This document shows, piece after piece, positions 43,824 through 51,083 of a stretch of 51,083 nucleotides of DNA. The stretch comes from an uncultured Pedobacter sp. (lineage in GTDB: Bacteria; Bacteroidota; Bacteroidia; Sphingobacteriales; Sphingobacteriaceae). The position numbers were made by a program, and so were the translations under genes. Location: contig CAMLDJ010000012.1 of the NCBI GenBank assembly GCA_946478755.1, forward strand, positions 1 to 51,083, read 5' to 3'. Position 1 is the first letter of the stretch, and each line of letters opens with the position of its first letter. The notes below the pieces were generated by a model. It was not told where the DNA came from, did no database searches, and was given only the letters and a program-made list of their open reading frames with translations.

Positions 43824-45266
43824 TCATTTGAGTTGAAGGTGTTCAATGAAATGCATTAACCCGGATGGATAAACCCCAAACCATATGATCAACAGGATCA
43901 GAACAGACAAAATGATCCTGCTCATCAGGTAGAAAACAGGATGTGCTCTTTTTTCGGGTGCTGAGCTACTTTCCTGTCCGGCGAACATGGTGGTAATGAT
44001 CCGGAGGTAATAGTATAAGCCAAAAACGCTGGTTATCACCAGTGTTAAAGCAAGTAGCCAGAAACCTGTTTGCACGCCGGCTGCCAGAATATAGAATTTT
44101 CCAACAAAGCCCGCAGTGAGGGGAATTCCTGCTAGAGAGAGTAATGATGCACTAAAAATACAGGCCAGCACAGGGTGATCCCAAAACAAAGCCTTAAAAT
44201 TATTTATATTTTCTGCATCTTTCTCTTTATTTGACAGGACCGTGATTACACCAAAGGCCGCAAGGATCGTTATAAAATAAGCCGCCAGGTAAAAGCTAAC
44301 TGCCTGCAGGCTCATGGTAGTTCCTGGAATAAAGGCAACCAGTAAATAGCCAAGATGTGAAATGGAAGAATATGCCAGAATGCGTTTTACATTTTTCTGC
44401 TGAAGTGCAAGGAGGTTGCCGATAAGCATGGAGGCAATGGCGATGCCGATCAGAACAATCATAAGGGGCTGGTACCGGAAGACGTCAATTGCTATAAAAA
44501 ATCGAATGAGTACCGCGAGCACACCTCCTTTTGAAGCAGTAGCGATAAATGCGGTAACGGGTGTAGGTGCTCCCTGGTATACATCGGCAGTCCACATGTG
44601 GAAAGGGACCACGGCGAGCTTAAATCCTATTCCTACCAGCATTAGTCCTAATCCTGTAAGGAATAACGGTGGCAATGCGCTGAGCAGACCCAGGCTGTAG
44701 GCAATTGCGGAAAATTCCATGGTTCCGGTTTGGAAGTAGATCAAAGCCATCCCAAACAGAAGAAAAGCGGAAGAAAATGCTGCAAGAACCAAATATTTGA
44801 TTCCCGCCTCTATGTTATGATGACGGTCACGTAAATAAGCGATAAGGGCATATAAACCAACCGTGAGGATCTCAAGTCCCAGAAATAAGGAAATAAAATG
44901 CTTGCTCGTCGCCAACACGCATGTGCCTAGGGTACACAGAAAAAGCAATACATAATATTCTTTTGGGCTTTCCTCCTTTTCTTCAAAATAGAGATAAGAA
45001 ATGATATTGATCACCAGACCGGAGAAAATCAGGAGACCCATTATGAATACCGAAAAATCATCGATGACCAGTAGGGGGGCTATATGGTGGGGCAGAAGTT
45101 CCTGTATATGGAAAAGAGAATAAAAAGCAATCATAAACAATAAGAGGCTGCAGATCTGAATGCTGCGGTGACTAAATCTTATGGCAATAAGCAGCATGAT
45201 CAGTACGGAGGAACCGGCAAGTATCAATAATGGCATAAGTGCAGAAAAGTCGCTATAAGTGATCAT
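43824..45266 (-). CDS. nuoN: NADH-quinone oxidoreductase subunit N
   Basis: 480 residues with about 14 transmembrane helices, the antiporter-like (MrpD-type) core of complex I. Landmarks: EILTVGLYALIAYLRDR with the conserved Glu of helix 5, GIGFKLAVVPFHMWTADVY and QGAPTPVTAFIATASKGG (conserved Lys residues of the proton path), LAYSSISHLGYLLVA. It couples quinone reduction to proton transfer. It is the last gene of the operon; its start overlaps the end of nuoM by 14 bases. Confidence 0.97.
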   Translation of the reverse strand: MITYSDFSALMPLLILAGSSVLIMLLIAIRFSHRSIQICSLLLFMIAFYSLFHIQELLPHHIAPLLVIDDFSVFIMGLLIFSGLVINIISYLYFEEKEESPKEYYVLLFLCTLGTCVLATSKHFISLFLGLEILTVGLYALIAYLRDRHHNIEAGIKYLVLAAFSSAFLLFGMALIYFQTGTMEFSAIAYSLGLLSALPPLFLTGLGLMLVGIGFKLAVVPFHMWTADVYQGAPTPVTAFIATASKGGVLAVLIRFFIAIDVFRYQPLMIVLIGIAIASMLIGNLLALQQKNVKRILAYSSISHLGYLLVAFIPGTTMSLQAVSFYLAAYFITILAAFGVITVLSNKEKDAENINNFKALFWDHPVLACIFSASLLSLAGIPLTAGFVGKFYILAAGVQTGFWLLALTLVITSVFGLYYYLRIITTMFAGQESSSAPEKRAHPVFYLMSRIILSVLILLIIWFGVYPSGLMHFIEHLQLK

Positions 45267-46761
45267 TGCTATTTATTTTTGAACCTGAAAGAACCTGTTC
45301 TATTTGATTAATCATGGGCTTCGTCGTATTTATAACCAATTGAGGATATAAACCAAGCCATATCATTGAAAGTGTCAGAACCGCCATTGTTATCATTTCC
45401 CGCCATGAAAAGTCGCTAAGGGGTTCAGCTTCTTTTGGAGGACCTAAAAATACTTTCTGCAGCATCCTTAGGGAATAAATAGCGGAAAATATAAGCCCGG
45501 TTGTTGCGAATATGGTAAGCCATGCACTGGCCTGGAAAGCACCCAATAACAGGAGGAACTCCGCAACAAAATTTCCCAGCCCGGGTAAGCCTAATGATGC
45601 CATGGACAGTAAAGTGGCTATGGCCCCCATCTTTGGCATGTGTAGCCACAGTCCACCCATCTGGTCCATTTCCCGGGTGTGCAATCGTTCTTTTAGCATT
45701 CCTGCCATGATGAATAGCGCTCCGGTGCTGATGGCATGGGTAATGAGTTGCAGCACTACACCTTGAAACGCCAGCTCATTGAATGCAAAAATGCCCAGTA
45801 TGACAAAGCCCATATGACTGACACTGGTGTAAGCGATGAGCCGCTTAAGATCGGTCTGCGAATAAGCAAGGAGCGCGCCGTAGATGATTCCGGCTACACC
45901 CAGAAGCATGGCCCATGGGGCCAGTTCTTTTGCGGGTTCCGGAAATAGAGGAAGCACAAATCTTATCATACCATATGCTCCCGTCTTTAATAGCAATCCG
46001 GCCAAAATCAAACTTCCGGCCGTAGGCGCTTCGCTGTGTGCATCCGGAAGCCAGGAATGGAAAGGGATAACAGGCAATTTCACGGCGAAAGCGATCATAA
46101 AGCCCATCATCAGCCAAATGGCAATCTGAGGAGAAATGGTTGTTCCAAGTAATTCAAAGTAGTTAAAGGTGTAAACACCGCTGATCCTGCCATGAACAAA
46201 ATATAAGCCGAGGATAGCCAGAAACATCAGGAGGCCACCTGCCTGCGTGAAAATGAAAAACTTATACGCAGCATATTCCCGGTTCTTACTTCCCCATATT
46301 CCTATCAGGAAATACATGGGAATGAGCATCACCTCCCAGAAAAAGTAAAACAGAAACAGATCCATCGCCATGAATACGCCGGATATGCCGGCCAGGATCC
46401 AAAGGAGGTTGAAATGGTAAAAGCCCACACGTTCCGTTACCTCTTTCCAGGAACAAAGCACAGCGAGAACCCCGAGGAAAAAGGTGAGTGTCAGCAGTAA
46501 AAGGCTTAAGCCGTCGATGGCCAGATGAAAACTGATCCCAAAAGAAGGAATCCATTCGTGCCGGAAAGCTGAGATCCAGGGATTGGAGGTTTGAATGGTT
46601 AGCGTTTTATAATGATCAACCCAAAAGGATATCAATGCGATAAAACCTGTTAACAGGATATAGAGTGCAATCCATCTGGGTAAGGTTTTATTCCACCTTC
46701 CCACCAGTAGTGCCAGGAGACCCCCTCCCATTAATAAGCCGATGAGCCAAACGAGTATCAT
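45253..46761 (-). CDS. nuoM: NADH-quinone oxidoreductase subunit M
   Basis: 502 residues, started at MILVWLIGLLMGGG (46761), whose ATG overlaps the nuoL stop (ATGA). The longer frame to 46821 has a non-membrane start and is not used. Motifs: FYFFWEVMLIPMYFLIGIWG (key Glu), VKLPVIPFHSWLPDAHSEAP, TAGSLILAGLLLKTGAYG, LIAYTSVSHMGFVILG. It is a proton-pumping antiporter-like subunit of complex I in the inner membrane. Confidence 0.97.
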   Translation of the reverse strand: MILVWLIGLLMGGGLLALLVGRWNKTLPRWIALYILLTGFIALISFWVDHYKTLTIQTSNPWISAFRHEWIPSFGISFHLAIDGLSLLLLTLTFFLGVLAVLCSWKEVTERVGFYHFNLLWILAGISGVFMAMDLFLFYFFWEVMLIPMYFLIGIWGSKNREYAAYKFFIFTQAGGLLMFLAILGLYFVHGRISGVYTFNYFELLGTTISPQIAIWLMMGFMIAFAVKLPVIPFHSWLPDAHSEAPTAGSLILAGLLLKTGAYGMIRFVLPLFPEPAKELAPWAMLLGVAGIIYGALLAYSQTDLKRLIAYTSVSHMGFVILGIFAFNELAFQGVVLQLITHAISTGALFIMAGMLKERLHTREMDQMGGLWLHMPKMGAIATLLSMASLGLPGLGNFVAEFLLLLGAFQASAWLTIFATTGLIFSAIYSLRMLQKVFLGPPKEAEPLSDFSWREMITMAVLTLSMIWLGLYPQLVINTTKPMINQIEQVLSGSKINSNDHL

Positions 46762-48647
46762 AACATAATTTGTAAACCTAAAATGACGATTGCACCTATA
46801 ACAAGCCCCATAATGTACCATCGGAGTGATCCCGACTGTGTAAATGACAAGGCCCTGTACAGGGCCAGGGTGACAAAGGTTGTTCCATAATAAATTTTAT
46901 CGATCAGATCATTTTTGTTAATCCTGGCTACAAAAACGATGGGTCTTACCAATAGGGAATCATATATTTTATCGAAAGCCCAGCCAGAATGCCAGAAACT
47001 ATAGAGACGCTGCATAAAGGCAGACCGTTTTAACTTTTCAATACGCTGCGGTTGTTTATACCACAATATGTAAGCTATATAGATACCTGCAAAAGTAGCC
47101 AGAGAGGCGAGAAGCTGGAATAGCAGTTCTCCACTGGCTGCCGACCTTAAGATCGTTTCAGGCAAAACCTGATGAAGCAGGTCTGAAAAAAGCCTGAGAT
47201 GGCCGAAATTGTGCGGCAGTTCAATAAATCCCGCGCAGACAGAAAAGAAAGCCAGAATGATCAATGGAATGGTCATCAGTTTGCCCGGGGAAGTATGAAC
47301 GGCTGTTTTGGCTTCAGTCCAAAAGGTGAGAACGACCATTCTGGTGGTGTAGGCCGCGGTAATGAAGGCACCAAGAAAGGCGATCAGCCATAATAGAGGA
47401 CTGCCGTTCTTCCCGGCCCAGGCATACCATAGGATCTGATCTTTACTGTAAAAACCGGCGCTGATCAAAGGCAGGGCGGTCAGCGCAGCTGCACCCATAA
47501 GGAAGGTCCAGAAGACTATGGGAAGCCTGTTTTTTAGTCCGCCCATCTTAAACATATTGTGCTCATGATGCAGTGCTTCGATTACTGCGCCGGCAGCAAG
47601 AAATAAAAGTGCTTTAAAAAAAGCATGGATCATGAAATGAAAAACTGCTGCTGTCCATGCACCCAATCCAAGTGCAAGGAACATGTAGCCGATCTGGCTC
47701 ATGGTAGAATAAGCCAGAACCCGCTTAATGTCATATTGCGTAAGCGCACTAAAGCCTGCAATAATTAAGGTTACAGCCCCGGTTGCGGCCACGATCAACT
47801 GCGCTGCCGGCGATAGCTGAAAGATGACATGCATTCTGGCAATGAGATAAACACCAGCCGTCACCATGGTCGCTGCATGGATCAGTGCGCTTACCGGAGA
47901 TGGGCCGGCCATGGCATCAGGCAGCCAGGTCTGCAAGGGAAGCTGTGCCGATTTCCCTACACTTCCCGCAAGTAACAGGAGGGCAGTGAGCGTTGCAATG
48001 GAGGCGCCTGGTGACCATAGGAAAGGTGCTTTCGCCAAGATTTCAGGGATCAGAAGGGTGCCAAACTTATAAAAGATAACAAAAAGTCCGATGGCCATGG
48101 CGGTATCACCGATCCGAGTAATGATAAAGGCCTTTCGCGCAGCATAGCCATTAGCTGGATTTTCATACCAGAAGCCAATAAGGAGATAACTGCAGAGTCC
48201 TACGCCTTCCCATCCGAGGTAGAGCAGCAATAAATTGTCTGCCAGAACCAGCACCAACATAGAAAATACAAATAAGTTCATACAGGCAAAAAACCGTGCA
48301 TAGTCTTTGTCCGAAGCCATAAAGGCTACGGAGTAAATGTGTATGAGCGCGCCGATAAAGGTAATGACAAACACAAAGACGAGTGATAATGCATCTAAGT
48401 ACAGTGTGATCCGGGGATTAAAGTTATCCACCTCTATCCAGGTCCATAAGGTTAGAGCATAGTGCCCGTTGGCAGGAGGGAGATAGAGAAAATTGATGCC
48501 GATGATGATCATTATTATTGCGGAAAGGCTTACACCTGATACACCAATTATGGCCACCCAGACAGGAGGCATACGCTTGCCTGACAATGCCAGTATCAAA
48601 AATCCGGCAAGGGGGAAAGCAGGTATGAGCCACAACAGGTTATCCAT
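46758..48647 (-). CDS. nuoL: NADH-quinone oxidoreductase subunit L
   Basis: 629 residues, the largest antiporter-like subunit, with a C-terminal extension holding the lateral helix and last membrane segment (DKIYYGTTFVTLALYRALSF, then MGLVIGAIVIL). Motifs: LLYLGWEGVGLCSYLLIGFW (Glu), GKSAQLPLQTWLPDAMAGPS (Lys), PVSALIHAATMVTAGVYLIA, LAYSTMSQIGYMFLALG. It runs in translation-coupled order K-L-M-N, with a 2-base gap to nuoK. Confidence 0.97.
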   Translation of the reverse strand: MDNLLWLIPAFPLAGFLILALSGKRMPPVWVAIIGVSGVSLSAIIMIIIGINFLYLPPANGHYALTLWTWIEVDNFNPRITLYLDALSLVFVFVITFIGALIHIYSVAFMASDKDYARFFACMNLFVFSMLVLVLADNLLLLYLGWEGVGLCSYLLIGFWYENPANGYAARKAFIITRIGDTAMAIGLFVIFYKFGTLLIPEILAKAPFLWSPGASIATLTALLLLAGSVGKSAQLPLQTWLPDAMAGPSPVSALIHAATMVTAGVYLIARMHVIFQLSPAAQLIVAATGAVTLIIAGFSALTQYDIKRVLAYSTMSQIGYMFLALGLGAWTAAVFHFMIHAFFKALLFLAAGAVIEALHHEHNMFKMGGLKNRLPIVFWTFLMGAAALTALPLISAGFYSKDQILWYAWAGKNGSPLLWLIAFLGAFITAAYTTRMVVLTFWTEAKTAVHTSPGKLMTIPLIILAFFSVCAGFIELPHNFGHLRLFSDLLHQVLPETILRSAASGELLFQLLASLATFAGIYIAYILWYKQPQRIEKLKRSAFMQRLYSFWHSGWAFDKIYDSLLVRPIVFVARINKNDLIDKIYYGTTFVTLALYRALSFTQSGSLRWYIMGLVIGAIVILGLQIML

Positions 48648-48649
48648 AA

Positions 48650-48961
48650 TTATCCTTTCATTTCTTTTAAAGCGTCCATATCAAGTGATTTATGCTGGTG
48701 GTAGATTTGGAGGATCAGGGCCAGTCCAACAGAAACCTCGGCCGCGGCCATTGCCAGGATAAAGATAAACATCACCTGTCCATCGGGTTGTTTCCAGTGT
48801 GATCCGGCGGCAATAAAGGCTAACCCGGAAGCATTTAACATCACTTCTACAGAGAGCAGCATAAAAATGATGTTCTTGCGGATAATGACCCCGATAATGC
48901 CCAGTACGAAAAGCAAAGCAGCCAGTAACAGCACCATTTCTATAGATATAGCTGGTTTCAT
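48650..48961 (-). CDS. nuoK: NADH-quinone oxidoreductase subunit K
   Basis: 103 residues, three transmembrane helices. The conserved Glu residues are in IIFMLLSVEVMLNASGLAFI and FIFILAMAAAEVSVGLALIL, as in all NuoK proteins; they carry protons in the membrane arm. Its ATG overlaps the nuoJ stop by 4 bases (ATGA). Confidence 0.96.
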   Translation of the reverse strand: MKPAISIEMVLLLAALLFVLGIIGVIIRKNIIFMLLSVEVMLNASGLAFIAAGSHWKQPDGQVMFIFILAMAAAEVSVGLALILQIYHQHKSLDMDALKEMKG

Positions 48962-49488
48962 GATAGTTCCTCCTCTTTTAAAAACCGGTGAAATGTTATT
49001 TTTTTATGTTGTCCTATATGTGCCGCTCCGACTACGCCGGCCATTAATAGCATGGCAACCAGCTCTACGCCGATAAGGTATGGCCTGAATAATGATAGGG
49101 CGACTGCTTTTGAATCGACCGTTTGTGGATCGTACCAGGTTTCATCAGGCAGACTGATCAGGAAACACAGCTCAGCGAAAAGGACGGCTGACAAGATGGT
49201 TGGACCGATCCATATCCTGGGTTTAAGCCATTCTTTCTCTTGTTTGGCGGTTTCCTTCCCCAGGTTTAAAAGCATGATTACAAAAATGAAAAGCACCATA
49301 ATTGCTCCGGCATAGATGATGATTTCCAGCAATGCGGCAAAAGGTGCGCCCAGTAAGAAAAAGATCACCGACAAGGATAAAAGCGAAATAACGAGGTATA
49401 ATAAGGCATGTACCGGATTATGCCTGGTAATGACCATGACTGTTGAAAACAGGGTAACAAAAGCGGTGATATAAAATATTCTATCCAT
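48958..49488 (-). CDS. nuoJ: NADH-quinone oxidoreductase subunit J
   Basis: 176 residues, five membrane helices. Typical blocks are HNPVHALLYLVISLLSLSVI, FLLGAPFAALLEIIIYAGAI and MVLFIFVIMLLNLG; the C-terminal helix has YLIGVELVAMLLMAGVVGAA. It is a membrane-arm subunit that helps couple the redox arm to proton pumping. It starts 2 bases after nuoI ends. Confidence 0.96.
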   Translation of the reverse strand: MDRIFYITAFVTLFSTVMVITRHNPVHALLYLVISLLSLSVIFFLLGAPFAALLEIIIYAGAIMVLFIFVIMLLNLGKETAKQEKEWLKPRIWIGPTILSAVLFAELCFLISLPDETWYDPQTVDSKAVALSLFRPYLIGVELVAMLLMAGVVGAAHIGQHKKITFHRFLKEEELS

Positions 49489-49490
49489 TT

Positions 49491-50006
49491 TTAGGGTAAT
49501 AAACTGTGTATGTCAACAGGCGGCTCCTCATTATCGCCTTCACCTTTTCCCTTTACACCGGCATCCAGTCCGGCCACCTTATAGTAATTATAACCGGGAT
49601 ATTTCCCCTGGCTATCGATCAATAGATCTTCTTTTTCATAAACCAGATCCTGCCGCTTGTATTCTGCCATCTCAAAATCTGGAATCAGTTGGATGGCATA
49701 GGTAGGGCAGGCTTCTTCACAATAGCCGCAAAAGATGCAACGAGAAAAATTAATGCGAAAGAACTCAGGGTACCTTCTGCCATGCGCGTCTTCAGTAGCC
49801 TGTAATGAAATGCAATCCACCGGACAGGCAGCAGCGCACAAATAACAGCCTACACAGCGTTCGCCCATATCCGGATCCTTGGTCAGGACAATTCGTCCAC
49901 GCCAACGTGGATGAAGCTGGACTTTTTCTTCAGGATACTGTATCGTTTCTCTTTTTCTGAACAGGTGCAGAAAAGTGAGCCCTATTGTTCTTAGCAGACT
50001 GATCAT
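49491..50006 (-). CDS. nuoI: NADH-quinone oxidoreductase subunit I (two 4Fe-4S ferredoxin-type)
   Basis: 171 residues. Two 4Fe-4S sites: [12 protein letters not shown] (Cys51, 54, 57, 61) and [12 protein letters not shown] (Cys90, 93, 96, 100), which carry clusters N6a and N6b towards the quinone. Both motifs are complete. The C-terminal tail (about 130-171) is hydrophilic and somewhat longer than in E. coli. It lies between nuoH and nuoJ; the nuoH-nuoI gap of 43 bases is the largest inside the operon part seen here. Confidence 0.97.
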   Translation of the reverse strand: MISLLRTIGLTFLHLFRKRETIQYPEEKVQLHPRWRGRIVLTKDPDMGERCVGCYLCAAACPVDCISLQATEDAHGRRYPEFFRINFSRCIFCGYCEEACPTYAIQLIPDFEMAEYKRQDLVYEKEDLLIDSQGKYPGYNYYKVAGLDAGVKGKGEGDNEEPPVDIHSLLP

Positions 50007-50049
50007 GATTTCCTTTTTTATATATATTAATGGCCTCCGCAGGAGGTCG

Positions 50050-51009
50050 TCATTTACTTATCATCAACACAATAGCCCCGGTTATCAGTAAGTTCAACAA
50101 AGCCACAGGGAGTAATATTTTCCAGCCATATTCCATCAGCTGATCATACCTGGGTCTGGGCAGTGAAGCCCGCAGTAAAATGAAAAACAAGATGAAAACA
50201 AAAGTTTTAAGTATAAACCAAACCAGAGGAGGGAGAAAGGCGGGACCCAACCAGCCTCCAAAAAATAAGGTGACTACCATCGCTGAAATGAGGATAATTC
50301 CCAGATACTCGCCGATAAAGAACATCCCGAATTTCATGCCCGAATATTCCGAGTGGAAACCGGCCACCAGCTCACTCTCTGCTTCCGGAATGTCAAAAGG
50401 CAGCCGGTGCGTTTCAGCAAGGCCAGCAATCATAAAGACGACAAATCCTGCGGGTTGGGTAACGATAAACCAGCAATCCTTTTGCGCCATGATGATGTCG
50501 GAAAATCTGAAAGACCCGGAGATCATCACTACCCCCATCAGAGAGAGTCCCATAAATACTTCGTAACTGATCATTTGCGAAGCACCACGCAATGCTCCTA
50601 AAAGGGAATATTTGCTGTTAGATGCCCATCCACCGAGCACAATACTGTAAACTCCCAGAGATGACATGGCCAGGAAGAAAAGCAGGCCTATATTCAGATC
50701 GGCAATAAGAATGCCCGGGGCATAAGGAATAACCGCAAAACTCATTAGCACTGTAGCGGCGACAATAGCTGGTGCCAACACAAATATGGTCTTATCTGCG
50801 AAGGGTGGAATCCAGTCCTCCTTAAAAAACAGCTTAATGGTATCGGCTACCACAATGAACAGCCCAAAGGGCCCGGCACGATTTGGACCATACCTGTCCT
50901 GCCAAACGGCCAGCATCCGCCTTTCCAGCCAGATCAGCCAGGCGGCAATGGTAGTTAAAACAAATAACACCACTACAATCATTACGATATATTGAATTAC
51001 AGTATTCAT
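50050..51009 (-). CDS. nuoH: NADH-quinone oxidoreductase subunit H
   Basis: 319 residues, eight membrane helices. Signature blocks: [80 protein letters not shown] followed by [17 protein letters not shown]. It forms the quinone-chamber floor of complex I. Its ATG overlaps the upstream stop codon (ATGA). Confidence 0.97.
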   Translation of the reverse strand: MNTVIQYIVMIVVVLFVLTTIAAWLIWLERRMLAVWQDRYGPNRAGPFGLFIVVADTIKLFFKEDWIPPFADKTIFVLAPAIVAATVLMSFAVIPYAPGILIADLNIGLLFFLAMSSLGVYSIVLGGWASNSKYSLLGALRGASQMISYEVFMGLSLMGVVMISGSFRFSDIIMAQKDCWFIVTQPAGFVVFMIAGLAETHRLPFDIPEAESELVAGFHSEYSGMKFGMFFIGEYLGIILISAMVVTLFFGGWLGPAFLPPLVWFILKTFVFILFFILLRASLPRPRYDQLMEYGWKILLPVALLNLLITGAIVLMISK

Positions 51010-51083
51010 CTCGTTCTTTTCTTTAAGATTCCTGTTGCCGGCCAGGCAATTCCACTCAGTTCAGGGATAGGATAGGGAATACC
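51006..51083 (-). CDS. nuoG: C-terminal end of the upstream complex I subunit (probably NuoG)
   Basis: The frame is open from the window edge to TGA at 51006-51008: 25 residues, ending in [17 protein letters not shown]. The stop overlaps the nuoH ATG. In this operon order the gene before nuoH is nuoG (2Fe-2S/4Fe-4S large subunit); the call rests on position, as the short end alone is not diagnostic. Confidence 0.7.
   Translation of the reverse strand, partial: GIPYPIPELSGIAWPATGILKKRTR

Noticed and set aside
43824..51083. Multisubunit Na+/H+ antiporter (Mrp) in place of complex I
   Set aside because: NuoI with two 4Fe-4S motifs and NuoH are present in the same operon, and the gene order is that of complex I.
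1..51083. CRISPR arrays, rRNA or tRNA genes
   Set aside because: No regularly spaced repeats and no recognisable tRNA cloverleaf or rRNA sequence were found on reading; a dedicated scan (tRNAscan-SE, CRISPR finder) would settle it.

Overview
The window looks like chromosome of a Bacteroidetes bacterium of the Sphingobacteriaceae type (Pedobacter or Mucilaginibacter-like). The grounds are two ECF sigma / FecR anti-sigma / SusC / SusD loci, SusC proteins with an N-terminal STN domain, the Bacteroidetes -7 promoter motif TAnnTTTG before some genes, and a nuoG-H-I-J-K-L-M-N order for complex I. The genus is an inference from gene content; no rRNA or tRNA gene was seen.

Layout. 1-828 is the 3' end of an error-prone DNA polymerase (dnaE2). 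849-3029 is a TonB-dependent receptor on the minus strand, followed by a HIT-family protein. 3953-17539 is a first polysaccharide utilization locus (PUL1): ECF sigma, FecR, SusC, SusD, a GH106 alpha-L-rhamnosidase, an SGNH esterase fused to a LamG-like domain, and a GH78-type alpha-L-rhamnosidase. It should bind, deacylate and cut a rhamnose-rich glycan at the cell surface. A degraded lipocalin-like fragment and a LuxR-type regulator follow. 18768-22608 holds a spore-photoproduct-lyase-like radical SAM protein, two small acidic proteins, a methyltransferase and a metallophosphoesterase. 22643-26536 holds a MazG-like protein, an AraC regulator, an SDR, a GNAT acetyltransferase and a frameshifted esterase. 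26715-31008 holds a small proline-rich protein, a DUF6644/DUF6152-like pair, and a sugar-acid module: an SDR and an enolase-superfamily dehydratase, divergent from a XylR-type regulator. That module could process sugar acids, possibly those derived from rhamnose released by PUL1.

31170-41721 is a second SUS-like locus (PUL2): ECF sigma, FecR, SusC, SusD, then an endonuclease/exonuclease/phosphatase-family enzyme, a YdcF/SanA-like protein and a GxDLY-type SGNH hydrolase. No glycoside hydrolase is present, so its substrate is open. A cupin and a lyase-like lipoprotein with a C-terminal beta-gamma-crystallin domain follow. 43824-51083 is the 3' part of the complex I operon (nuoG end to nuoN) on the minus strand.

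Signals not explained by the genes. (a) Both SusC genes carry a matching leader hairpin about 60 nt before the start codon, with compensatory base changes and a shared TTRCGA loop. (b) A 61-bp sequence containing a TAnnTTTG promoter box occurs twice with one mismatch, once at the ECF sigma gene of PUL2 and once 5.6 kb upstream with no gene to drive. (c) Large nested inverted repeats lie at 11096-11151 and 41727-41818. (d) Two decayed genes are visible, an esterase and a lipocalin-like remnant.
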